From contig DATBLY010000001.1 of assembly GCA_036555125.1 (NCBI GenBank), forward strand, positions 1-7,954: DNA of 7,954 nt, given 5' to 3'. Under the pieces are notes generated by a model. The model was given only the letters and a program-made list of their open reading frames with translations. It was not told the DNA's origin and did not search any database. The DNA comes from DATBLY01 sp036555125 (GTDB lineage: Bacteria > Actinomycetota > UBA4738 > HRBIN12). Shown here piece by piece: positions 1 through 5,479 of the stretch (position 1 is its first letter; each line of letters begins with the position of its first letter). The position numbers were made by a program, and so were the translations under genes.

Positions 1-1018
1 CATCTCCGACCCCGACCGCCAGGAGGCGGTGCTCGAGGACCCGTGCGTGCTGCTCGTGAACAAGAAGGTCTCGAGCGTGCAGGAGCTCGTGCCCGTGCTC
101 GAGAAGGTGATGCAGGGCGGCAAGCCGCTCGTGATCGTGGCCGAGGACGTCGAGGGCGAGGCGCTCGCGACGCTCGTCGTGAACAAGGTGCGCGGCACGT
201 TCCGCTCGGTCGCCGTGAAGGCCCCCGGCTTCGGCGACCGCCGCAAGGCGATGCTGCAGGACATCGCGATCCTCACGGGCGGCCAGGTGATCTCCGAGGA
301 GGTCGGCCTGAAGCTCGAGAACGCGACGCTCGACCTGCTCGGCACCGCGCGCAAGATCGTCGTGACGAAGGACGAGACGACGATCGTGGAGGGCGGGGGG
401 TCCGACGACGAGGTGAAGGGCCGGATCAACCAGATCAAGGCCGAGATCGAGAAGACCGACTCCGACTGGGACCGCGAGAAGCTGCAGGAGCGGCTGGCTA
501 AGCTCTCCGGCGGCGTCGCGGTGATCAAGGTCGGCGCGGCCACCGAGGTCGAGCTGAAGGAGAAGAAGCATCGGATCGAGGACGCCGTCTCCGCGACGCG
601 CGCCGCGGTCGAGGAGGGCATCGTCCCCGGCGGCGGCGTGACGCTGATCCGCGCGGAGAAGGCCCTCGAGAAGCTCGACCTGGACGGCGACGAGGCCACG
701 GGCGCGTCGATCGTCGCGGCCGCGCTCGCCGAGCCGGCCCGGCGGATCGCCCAGAACGCCGGCTACGAGGGCGCGGTGATCGTGCAGCAGATCCGCGCCG
801 AGGGCGACGGCAAGGGCAGGGGGTTCGACGCCGCGACGGGCGAGTGGGTGAACATGGTGAAGGCCGGGATCATCGACCCCGCCAAGGTCACGCGCTCGGC
901 GCTGCAGAACGCCGCCTCGATCGCCGCGCTGGTCCTCACGACCGAGAGCGCCGTGGTCGAGAAGCCCGAGGAGGAGGAGCCCGCTGCCGCCGCGGGCGGC
1001 CACGGGCACATGCACTAG
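1..1018 (+). CDS. groEL: Chaperonin GroEL (60 kDa), 5' end missing
   Basis: ATP-dependent cytosolic chaperonin subunit that forms double heptameric rings and folds client proteins with GroES. The window holds 338 codons, read from base 2 in frame and ending in TAG. They correspond to about residue 210 onward of the roughly 540-residue family: the second half of the apical domain, the returning intermediate domain and the C-terminal equatorial domain. Conserved landmarks are AEDVEGEALATLVVN, KAPGFGDRRKAMLQDIA, REKLQERLAKLSGGVAVIKVG, the IEDA segment holding the ATPase aspartate (Asp398 in E. coli numbering), EEGIVPGGGV, and DPAKVTRSALQNAAS. The end is unusual: after an acidic stretch (EKPEEEE) and four alanines it finishes GGHGHMH instead of the Gly-Met repeats of E. 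coli GroEL. Such His-rich tails are known for actinobacterial GroEL1-type paralogues and some other actinobacteria. The start and any groES lie outside the window. Identity is certain; which paralogue it is remains open. Confidence 0.98.
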   Translation, partial: ISDPDRQEAVLEDPCVLLVNKKVSSVQELVPVLEKVMQGGKPLVIVAEDVEGEALATLVVNKVRGTFRSVAVKAPGFGDRRKAMLQDIAILTGGQVISEEVGLKLENATLDLLGTARKIVVTKDETTIVEGGGSDDEVKGRINQIKAEIEKTDSDWDREKLQERLAKLSGGVAVIKVGAATEVELKEKKHRIEDAVSATRAAVEEGIVPGGGVTLIRAEKALEKLDLDGDEATGASIVAAALAEPARRIAQNAGYEGAVIVQQIRAEGDGKGRGFDAATGEWVNMVKAGIIDPAKVTRSALQNAASIAALVLTTESAVVEKPEEEEPAAAAGGHGHMH

Positions 1019-1036
1019 TCCCGGCGGACCGGCTGT

Positions 1037-1069
1037 GGGACGGGGCGGGCCTTCGGCCCGCCCCGTCCC
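1037..1069 (+). terminator. Perfect 15-bp GC hairpin after groEL
   Basis: Arms at 1037-1051 and 1055-1069 are exact reverse complements, with a 3-nt TTC loop. The hairpin starts 18 nt after the groEL stop and lies before the next promoter, so it is well placed to end the groEL transcript. No T-run follows (next bases are GTGTTCGGG), so it is either a T-poor terminator of the sort common in high-GC actinobacteria or an mRNA 3'-end stabiliser. Confidence 0.7.
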
Positions 1070-1097
1070 GTGTTCGGGTGGGCACGCCGGTCTGGGG

Positions 1098-1126
1098 TTG
1101 ACAGGCTAACGCTGTTCGCCTATCGT
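1098..1126 (+). promoter_or_regulatory. Sigma70-type promoter of the SRPBCC/tetR operon
   Basis: A consensus -35 TTGACA (1098-1103) and a -10 TATCGT (1121-1126, fits TANNNT) are separated by exactly 17 bp. Transcription would start near 1133, leaving a leader of about 77 nt before the ATG at 1210. The spacer is filled by one inverted repeat and the start region by a second, so RNA polymerase and the downstream-encoded TetR repressor should compete here. This is the best-formed promoter in the window. Confidence 0.75.
1103..1121 (+). promoter_or_regulatory. TetR operator candidate O1 (between -35 and -10)
   Basis: An imperfect 19-bp inverted repeat, AGGCTAAC-GCT-GTTCGCCT, with seven of eight arm positions paired. 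It has the same arm sequence and 3-bp spacing as the perfect repeat at 1136-1154. It starts on the last base of the -35 and ends on the first base of the -10, so a bound repressor would block polymerase. Length and symmetry suit a TetR dimer, and the regulator is encoded in this operon. Confidence 0.7.
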
Positions 1127-1135
1127 CCTCTCTGC

Positions 1136-1154
1136 TGGCTAACGATGTTAGCCA
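1136..1154 (+). promoter_or_regulatory. TetR operator candidate O2 (at transcription start)
   Basis: A perfect 19-bp inverted repeat, TGGCTAAC-GAT-GTTAGCCA, with 8-bp arms and a 3-bp centre. Its centre (1145) is 33 bp from the centre of O1 (1112), about three helical turns, so two dimers would sit on the same face of the DNA. It covers roughly +4 to +22 of the predicted transcript. Confidence 0.75.
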
Positions 1155-1198
1155 CCGAAGACCGAGGGCGCTGGCCAGGGGAGGTCGGCGCGGAGCGA

Positions 1199-1204
1199 AG
1201 GAGG
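1199..1204 (+). promoter_or_regulatory. Strong Shine-Dalgarno AGGAGG for the SRPBCC gene
   Basis: A consensus AGGAGG lies 5 nt before the ATG at 1210 and fixes that start. It contrasts with the dehydrogenase gene at 2463, which has no recognisable Shine-Dalgarno. Confidence 0.85.
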
Positions 1205-1209
1205 AGAGG

Positions 1210-1659
1210 ATGACGAACGAGCTGCGGGCCGAGATCGACATCGATGCGGCACCGGCCGACGTCTGGGACGTGCTGATGGACTTCGCGTCGTACCCGCGGT
1301 GGAACCCGTTCCTCACGTCGATCGAGGGTGGCTCGGCGGTCGGGGACCGGCTGGCCGTCCGGTTGCAGCCGCCGGGGGCTCGCGGGATCACGATGCACCC
1401 GGCCGTCACCGAGCACGTCGCGGGCCGGGCCTTCGCGTGGCTCGGCGTGCTGGGCGTGCCGCACCTGTTCGACGGGGCCCACCGCTTCGAGCTGGAGCCC
1501 CTCGAGGGCGGACGGCGCACCCGGTTCATCCAGTCCGAGCGGTTCCGCGGGGTGCTGCTGCCGGTGATGCGTCGGACGATCCTGCCCGCGACGCGGCGGG
1601 GTTTCGAGGCGATGAACCGGGCGCTCGCCGAGCGCGTGACCGCCCGCAGGGCCTCGTGA
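1210..1659 (+). CDS. SRPBCC-fold (START/polyketide cyclase-like) protein
   Basis: A 149-residue single-domain protein with the helix-grip fold used to bind hydrophobic ligands. The N-terminal strand IDIDAAPADVWDVL (9-22), followed by FASYPRWNPF (25-34), is the hallmark of the polyketide cyclase/dehydrase-like SRPBCC group, and the length is typical. A later strand, HRFELEPLEGGRRTRF (91-106), and a C-terminal helix with NRALAERV (136-143) complete the fold. No signal peptide or membrane segment is visible, so it should be cytosolic. It is the first gene of an operon whose second gene is a TetR regulator starting inside this gene's stop codon (GTGA). It is therefore probably controlled by that repressor and may bind, modify or sequester the small hydrophobic effector. 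No catalytic residues can be assigned and the ligand is unknown. The fold call is firm; the role is inference. Confidence 0.85.
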   Translation: MTNELRAEIDIDAAPADVWDVLMDFASYPRWNPFLTSIEGGSAVGDRLAVRLQPPGARGITMHPAVTEHVAGRAFAWLGVLGVPHLFDGAHRFELEPLEGGRRTRFIQSERFRGVLLPVMRRTILPATRRGFEAMNRALAERVTARRAS

Positions 1660-2234
1660 CCACGCCGAGCACGATCGACCGGCATCGACCGGTCCCGAAC
1701 GGCGTCGCCCCGACCGAGCGCCGGCGGCAGATCGTCGAGGCCGCGCTGACGATCCTCGAGCGGGAGGGCGGCTCGGCCCTCACCATGCGACGGCTCGCGG
1801 CGGCGCTCGGGATCAAGGCGTCTTCCCTCTACAAGCACTTCCCGGACAAGGAGGCCGTGGAGCTCGAGCTGATCGCCCTCGGGTTCCGGGACGTCGCCGA
1901 GCGGTTCGAGCGAGCCGTGCGTCGGGATCGGCGCCGCCCCGTGCGGGCCGTCGCGGCCACGTACCGCGCGTTCGCGCACGAGCGCCCGCACCTGTACCGG
2001 CTGATGAACGAGCGACCGCTGCAACGCGAGCGGCTGCCGGAGGGGCTCGAGGCCCGGGCCGCGGCGCCGCTCCTGGAGGCGACCGGATCGCGTGCGCTCG
2101 CGCGGGCCGCCTGGGCGATGGCGCACGGCCTCGTGATGCTCGAGCTGAACGGGCGGTTCCCCCCGGACGCCGACGTGGACGCGGCGTGGGCCGTCGGCGT
2201 CACCGCGATCGAGCGCGCCGCGGACGGGGGCTAG
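1656..2234 (+). CDS. TetR/AcrR-family transcriptional repressor (WHG-type C-terminus)
   Basis: A 192-residue ligand-responsive DNA-binding protein, acting as a dimer. The GTG start at 1656 overlaps the upstream TGA (GTGA), which indicates translational coupling; the Shine-Dalgarno is weak. After a disordered N-terminus of about 19 residues, the TetR_N domain runs from TERRRQIVEAAL (20-31). The helix-turn-helix follows at 43-62 (TMRRLAAALGIKASSLYKHF), with FPDKEA after it, all textbook family motifs. The C-terminal ligand domain contains YRAFAHERPHLYRLM (103-117), HGLVMLELNGRFP (157-169) and a WAMAHG segment (153-158), matching the WHG-type TetR C-terminal domain. Autoregulation is likely: two 19-bp inverted repeats sit in and just after the operon promoter. 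The effector is probably a hydrophobic molecule, given the SRPBCC partner, but this is not shown. The gene's last 35 bp overlap a reverse-strand ORF. Confidence 0.92.
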   Translation: MTTPSTIDRHRPVPNGVAPTERRRQIVEAALTILEREGGSALTMRRLAAALGIKASSLYKHFPDKEAVELELIALGFRDVAERFERAVRRDRRRPVRAVAATYRAFAHERPHLYRLMNERPLQRERLPEGLEARAAAPLLEATGSRALARAAWAMAHGLVMLELNGRFPPDADVDAAWAVGVTAIERAADGG

Positions 2235-2433
2235 CCGGCTCGCCCGGGTCGTCGTCGCGGGGGGCGACCTCGGCCGTCCGGTGGCCCTGTCGGCTCGGGT
2301 CGCGCAGGACGATCGGGATGCCGAGCGCCGCCAGCAGCGCGGCCAGTGCCAGGACGACGGGCCGCAGCGCCTTCCACAGGCGCGTCGGTGGCCGACCGGT
2401 CGTCGGCCGCTCTCGATCGGCGTCGGCCCTCAT
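2200..2433 (-). CDS. Small single-pass membrane protein (hypothetical)
   Basis: A 77-residue reverse-strand ORF filling the otherwise empty gap between tetR and the dehydrogenase. It begins at the complement of 2431-2433 (ATG) and ends in TGA inside the 3' end of tetR, overlapping it tail-to-tail. A basic N-terminus (1-21, several Arg) precedes one clear hydrophobic helix at about 23-43 (LRPVVLALAALLAALGIPIVL). An Arg/Asp/Pro-rich polar tail follows. This layout suits a small inner-membrane protein with one anchor. Third codon positions are mostly G or C, as in neighbouring genes, which supports coding. The ribosome site is weak: GAGAG 9 nt upstream, or a GGAG too close to the ATG. I do not recognise a family, and a chance ORF in GC-rich DNA remains possible. 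Confidence 0.5.
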   Translation of the reverse strand: MRADADRERPTTGRPPTRLWKALRPVVLALAALLAALGIPIVLRDPSRQGHRTAEVAPRDDDPGEPASPRPRRARSR

Positions 2434-2449
2434 GCTCCGAGTCTCTCAC

Positions 2450-2455
2450 TAGACT
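2450..2455 (+). promoter_or_regulatory. -10 box TAGACT placed for a leaderless dehydrogenase mRNA
   Basis: TAGACT fits TANNNT and ends 7 nt before the ATG at 2463. Transcription should therefore start at or within a base of the start codon. No Shine-Dalgarno lies in the 29-bp divergent gap and no clear -35 is seen. Both features are typical of actinobacterial leaderless promoters. Confidence 0.5.
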
Positions 2456-2462
2456 TCGCGCG

Positions 2463-3524
2463 ATGTTCGAGGAGCTCCTGCGCGGCTGGGACGGTGAGTT
2501 CGTGGCCTCCCGGTTCGACGCGCAGACCGAGACCTGGCTGTTCGTGGGTGTGCACTCGACGGCGCTCGGCCCCGGGTTCGGCGGCACCCGGATGAAGGCC
2601 TATCGGGCGCCCGACGAGGCGCTGCGCGACGTGCTGCGCCTGTCATCGGCGATGACGTGGAAGAACGCGCTGGCCGGGATCGAGTTCGGGGGCGGCAAGT
2701 CGGTGCTGGCCGTGCCGGCCGTCCCGCACGGCGAGGCGCGCCGGGTCCTCCTCGAGCGGTACGCGGACCTCGTGGGCTCGCTCGGTGGCAGCTACGTCAC
2801 GGCGTGCGACATGAACACCACCGAGCGCGACATGGACGTCGTCGGCGAGCGCTGCGCGCACGTGATGGGGCGGAGCGTCGCCGCGGGCGGCTCGGGAACC
2901 TCGGCCCCGGACACGGCCGTGGGCGTGTTCCACGGCATCCGGGCCGCCGTCGCCCACGTCTTCGGCTCCCCGGACCTCGCGGGCCGCACCCTGGCGATCC
3001 AGGGTGCCGGCGCCGTCGGCGGGCCGCTCGCCCGCCTGCTCGCCGACGCGGGCGCGTCGCTCACGATCGCCGACGTCGATGAGGCGCGCGCCGCCGGTGT
3101 CGCGGCCGAGGTCGGGGCGTCGGTGACCGCCCCGGACGACGTCGTCGGCGTGGCGTGTGACGTCTTCGCGCCGTGCGCGACGGGCGGGGTCCTGAACCCC
3201 GAGACGATCCCGCGCCTGCGCGCCGCGATCGTGGCGGGCGCGGCGAACAACCAGCTCGCGGATCCCGAGGACGCAGACCGGATCGCGGCGCGCGGGATCC
3301 TCTACGCCCCCGACTTCGTGGTGAACGCCGGGGGCGTGCTGCACCTGGTCGGCTACGAGCGGCTGGGCTGGTCGCCCGACGAGATGGCGGCGAGGCTCGC
3401 CGGGATCGGCGTGACGCTGGAACGCGTCCTCGAGATGGCCCGGGACGAGGGGGTCACCCCAGAGGCCGCCGCGACGCGCCTGGCGGGGGCTCGGATCGAC
3501 GCGGCCCGGCGCGCGCGGACCTGA
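2463..3524 (+). CDS. Leu/Val/Phe-type amino acid dehydrogenase (Glu/Leu/Phe/Val family)
   Basis: A 353-residue NAD-dependent oxidative deaminase converting a branched-chain or aromatic L-amino acid to its 2-oxo acid plus ammonia, in the cytosol. Length matches leucine, valine and phenylalanine dehydrogenases, not the larger glutamate dehydrogenases. The N-terminal catalytic domain shows GGTRMKAY (40-47), MTWKNALAGIEFGGGKSVL (64-82) with the substrate-binding Lys67 and catalytic Lys79, and ACDMNTTERDMD (114-125) with the conserved Asp116. The Rossmann domain has GAGAVG (181-186), and Asp204 at the end of the second strand favours NAD over NADP. Other family motifs are CDVFAPCATGGVLN (232-245), AGAANNQL (258-265) and APDFVVNAGGVLHL (282-295). 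The ATG at 2463 is chosen because homology begins directly after it; no Shine-Dalgarno is visible and a -10 box lies 7 nt upstream. It appears to be a single-gene transcript. Substrate preference cannot be decided from the sequence; leucine or valine is most likely, for branched-chain amino acid breakdown. Confidence 0.93.
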   Translation: MFEELLRGWDGEFVASRFDAQTETWLFVGVHSTALGPGFGGTRMKAYRAPDEALRDVLRLSSAMTWKNALAGIEFGGGKSVLAVPAVPHGEARRVLLERYADLVGSLGGSYVTACDMNTTERDMDVVGERCAHVMGRSVAAGGSGTSAPDTAVGVFHGIRAAVAHVFGSPDLAGRTLAIQGAGAVGGPLARLLADAGASLTIADVDEARAAGVAAEVGASVTAPDDVVGVACDVFAPCATGGVLNPETIPRLRAAIVAGAANNQLADPEDADRIAARGILYAPDFVVNAGGVLHLVGYERLGWSPDEMAARLAGIGVTLERVLEMARDEGVTPEAAATRLAGARIDAARRART

Positions 3525-3553
3525 CGGGGCGGCTCGCGCCGGGAGCGACCCGC

Positions 3554-3952
3554 TCAGGCGAACGGCTTCTCCTGGGCCGTGCGGCCCATCCCGAGGATCA
3601 ACCCGGCACACAGCACGGCGTTCACGGCGGCGATCAGCCAGAACATCGTCTGCGCCCGGCCGGAGCGATCCCCGAACGCGGCGTGGAGGCCGTTCACGGT
3701 CGCGATGCCCGCGGTCGTCACGATGAACGCCCATGCCCACCACCAGACATCCTCGAGCCGTTGCGCGACGAGGACCATCAGCATGGCCATGCCGATCGCC
3801 ACGACGCCCAGGGTCCGGATCAGCGCCCAGTCGCGGATGAAGGGGTTCCGGAAGAGCTCGTGGATCAGGTAGTGAGGGGCGATCGCGAGGGCCAGCCCGG
3901 ATGCCGCCCAGACCGCCGCCCCGGCATACAGGGACGTCCGGAGCACCTTCAC
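3554..3952 (-). CDS. Four-helix integral membrane protein, unknown function
   Basis: A 132-residue reverse-strand protein with a GTG start at the complement of 3950-3952. A GGAG 11 nt upstream is the best ribosome site; a nearby ATG is out of frame and stops after four codons. Four hydrophobic segments are visible at about 7-25, 44-64, 69-90 and 102-122, with short charged loops (RNPFIRDW at 35-42, GDRSGRAQ at 94-101) and a short cytosolic-looking tail. The pattern recalls small DUF4345-like or DoxX-like four-helix proteins, but I cannot assign it to one. No cofactor ligands or catalytic motifs are apparent. It ends 29 bp from the stop of the dehydrogenase in convergent orientation, with no strong terminator between. 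It diverges from the phosphodiesterase/cysC operon across a 129-bp gap, sharing a symmetrical -10. The reading frame is open much further upstream, antisense to the phosphodiesterase gene, but that extension is compositional. Confidence 0.8.
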   Translation of the reverse strand: MKVLRTSLYAGAAVWAASGLALAIAPHYLIHELFRNPFIRDWALIRTLGVVAIGMAMLMVLVAQRLEDVWWWAWAFIVTTAGIATVNGLHAAFGDRSGRAQTMFWLIAAVNAVLCAGLILGMGRTAQEKPFA

Positions 3953-3997
3953 GCGATCGCCATCTCCGCAGGTTGGTGGGGGGTTTCGGGCGGTTGG

Positions 3998-4004
3998 TAG
4001 GATA
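3998..4004. promoter_or_regulatory. Symmetrical -10 element (TAGGATA), candidate bidirectional promoter
   Basis: On the + strand TAGGAT (3998-4003) fits TANNNT; on the - strand TATCCT (4004 down to 3999) also fits, sharing five base pairs. Forward transcription would start near 4010, giving a leader of about 72 nt to the phosphodiesterase ATG. Reverse transcription would start near 3992, giving about 40 nt to the membrane-protein GTG. A weak forward -35, TTGGTG (3973-3978), sits 19 bp away, slightly far. No reverse -35 is evident. Confidence 0.4.
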
Positions 4005-4081
4005 CGCGAACCGCCGGATCGCCCCGCGGCGCGAGCGCGCCCCGGGACCCGCGGACCCGACCGACAGAAGGATCGTTCCCG

Positions 4082-5479
4082 ATGCAGCAAGGACCCCGGG
4101 TCGCCGTGATCGGCCTCGACTGCGCGACCCCGCAGCTCCTGTTCCGCGACCTGGCCGACGAGGTGCCGAACATCCGCTCCCTGATGGACGGCGGGATGTA
4201 CGGGGACCTCGCGAGCATCACCCCGCCGATCACCGTGCCCGCCTGGGCGTGCGCCCTCACCAGCAAGACCCCCGGCGAGCTCGGGATCTACGGGTTCCGC
4301 AACCGCAAGGACACGTCGTACGACGGCCTGTCGATCGCGCACGCCGGCTCGATCGCGGCGCCCGCCGTCTGGGACGTGCTCGGCGCGATGGGCAAGCGCT
4401 CCTGCCTGATCGGCGTGCCGCCGTCGTTCCCGCCGCCGAAGGAGTTCCCGGGGTGGCGGGTCGGCTGCTTCCTGACGCCGCCGTCGGCCGAGCGATGGGC
4501 GTACCCGCAGGAGCTCGAGGGCGAGATCGACGACGAGCTGGGTGGTCCGGGCAACTACATCTTCGACATCCCGAACTTCCGCGAGGCCGGGTTCGACGTG
4601 ACCCTGGATCAGGTCTTCCGGATGACGGAGCGCCGGTTCCAGGTCGCGCGGCGGCTGATCAAGGAGAAGCCCTGGGACTTCTTCATGGTGTGCGACATCG
4701 CGCCCGACCGGCTGCACCACGTGTTCTGGCAGTACGTGGATCCGGTCCACCCGCTCTACGAGCCCGGGAACAGGTACGAGGGCATCTTCCGCGAGTACTA
4801 CCGCTTCCTGGATCGCGAGATCGGGTCGCTCCTGGAGCTGATCCCCGAGGACGCCGTCACGATGCTGATGTCCGACCACGGGGCCCGGCCGATGATGGGC
4901 GGCCTGTGCTTCAACGACTGGCTGATCCAGGAGGGGTACCTGACGCTCGCGGAGCGGCCGTCCGGACCCACGCCGATCAAGGACGTGACGATCGACTGGA
5001 CCAGGACGATGGTCTGGGGCGACGGCGGCTACTACGGCCGGTGCTTCCTCAACGTCAAGGGACGGGAGCCGCAGGGCGTGATCGAGCCGGCGCGCTACGA
5101 GGAGGTCCGCGACGAGCTGATCGCGAAGCTCGAAGCGCAGCTCGGCCCCGACGGGGAGCCGCTCGGGACGAAGGTCCTCAAGCCGCAGGACGTCTACCCC
5201 GACGTGCGCGGCGTCGCGCCGGACCTGATCGTGTACTTCGGGGATCTCGCCTGGAGGTCGGTTGGCTCGGTCGGCAACCCGAGCCTCTACACGTACGAGA
5301 ACGACACCGGCCCGGACGGGGCCAACCACGATCGCGACGGCGTCCTCGTGATGTCGGGCGCGCCGGGTCAGCGGAGCGGCCGCGTCGGCGGGCTGAACCT
5401 GGTGGACGTGGGACCGACGATCCTGGACCTGTACGGCGCCCCGCCGCTCGAGGGCGCCGCCGGAAGGAGCTTCCTGTGA
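4082..5479 (+). CDS. Type I phosphodiesterase / nucleotide pyrophosphatase (alkaline phosphatase superfamily)
   Basis: A 465-residue metal-dependent hydrolase of the superfamily that includes nucleotide pyrophosphatases, phosphoglycerate mutases and sulfatases. The start is the ATG 9 nt after AGAAGGA (4066-4072). Two-metal ligands appear in family order: Asp13 in IGLDCAT, a candidate nucleophile Thr51 in TPPITVPAW, Asp209 and His213 in PDRLHHVFW, Asp265-His266 in SDHGARPM, and His416 in ANHDRDGVLVMSG. The set is complete, so the enzyme should be active. The C-terminus VDVGPTILDLYGAPP (441-455) is the usual end of these proteins. No signal peptide or membrane segment is seen, so it is cytosolic, unlike secreted phosphatases. 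Its stop overlaps the start of an APS kinase gene (GTGA), so the two are translationally coupled. The substrate is unknown; a nucleotide, sugar-nucleotide or sulfated or phosphorylated diester would suit the context. Confidence 0.9.
   Translation: MQQGPRVAVIGLDCATPQLLFRDLADEVPNIRSLMDGGMYGDLASITPPITVPAWACALTSKTPGELGIYGFRNRKDTSYDGLSIAHAGSIAAPAVWDVLGAMGKRSCLIGVPPSFPPPKEFPGWRVGCFLTPPSAERWAYPQELEGEIDDELGGPGNYIFDIPNFREAGFDVTLDQVFRMTERRFQVARRLIKEKPWDFFMVCDIAPDRLHHVFWQYVDPVHPLYEPGNRYEGIFREYYRFLDREIGSLLELIPEDAVTMLMSDHGARPMMGGLCFNDWLIQEGYLTLAERPSGPTPIKDVTIDWTRTMVWGDGGYYGRCFLNVKGREPQGVIEPARYEEVRDELIAKLEAQLGPDGEPLGTKVLKPQDVYPDVRGVAPDLIVYFGDLAWRSVGSVGNPSLYTYENDTGPDGANHDRDGVLVMSGAPGQRSGRVGGLNLVDVGPTILDLYGAPPLEGAAGRSFL
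5462..5469 (+). promoter_or_regulatory. Shine-Dalgarno GGAAGGAG for cysC inside the upstream gene
   Basis: GGAAGGAG lies 6 nt before the GTG at 5476, within the last codons of the phosphodiesterase gene. It supports the GTG that overlaps the upstream TGA as the true cysC start. Confidence 0.8.

Noticed and set aside
1299..1655. Upstream extension of the TetR frame through the SRPBCC gene.
   Set aside because: The extension is an Arg/Gly-rich out-of-frame reading of the SRPBCC gene. The GTG overlapping its stop gives a normal TetR length with the helix-turn-helix in the expected place.
1674..1692. A 9-bp direct repeat ATCGACCGG at 1674-1682 and 1684-1692, one helical turn apart, in the 5' end of tetR.
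   Set aside because: It lies within codons of the disordered N-terminus and bears no resemblance to the operator sequence. Such short repeats are expected by chance in this composition.
3525..3556. Small inverted repeat GAGCG-ACC-CGCTC between the convergent dehydrogenase and membrane-protein genes, as a shared terminator.
   Set aside because: Only a 5-bp stem with a 3-nt loop and no T-run; too weak to call.
3953..5329. Long reverse-strand open frame continuing upstream of the four-helix membrane protein, antisense to the phosphodiesterase gene.
   Set aside because: The translation is Arg/Asp/Val/Pro-rich low complexity typical of the antisense of a GC-rich gene. The forward strand encodes a complete enzyme with all metal ligands there.
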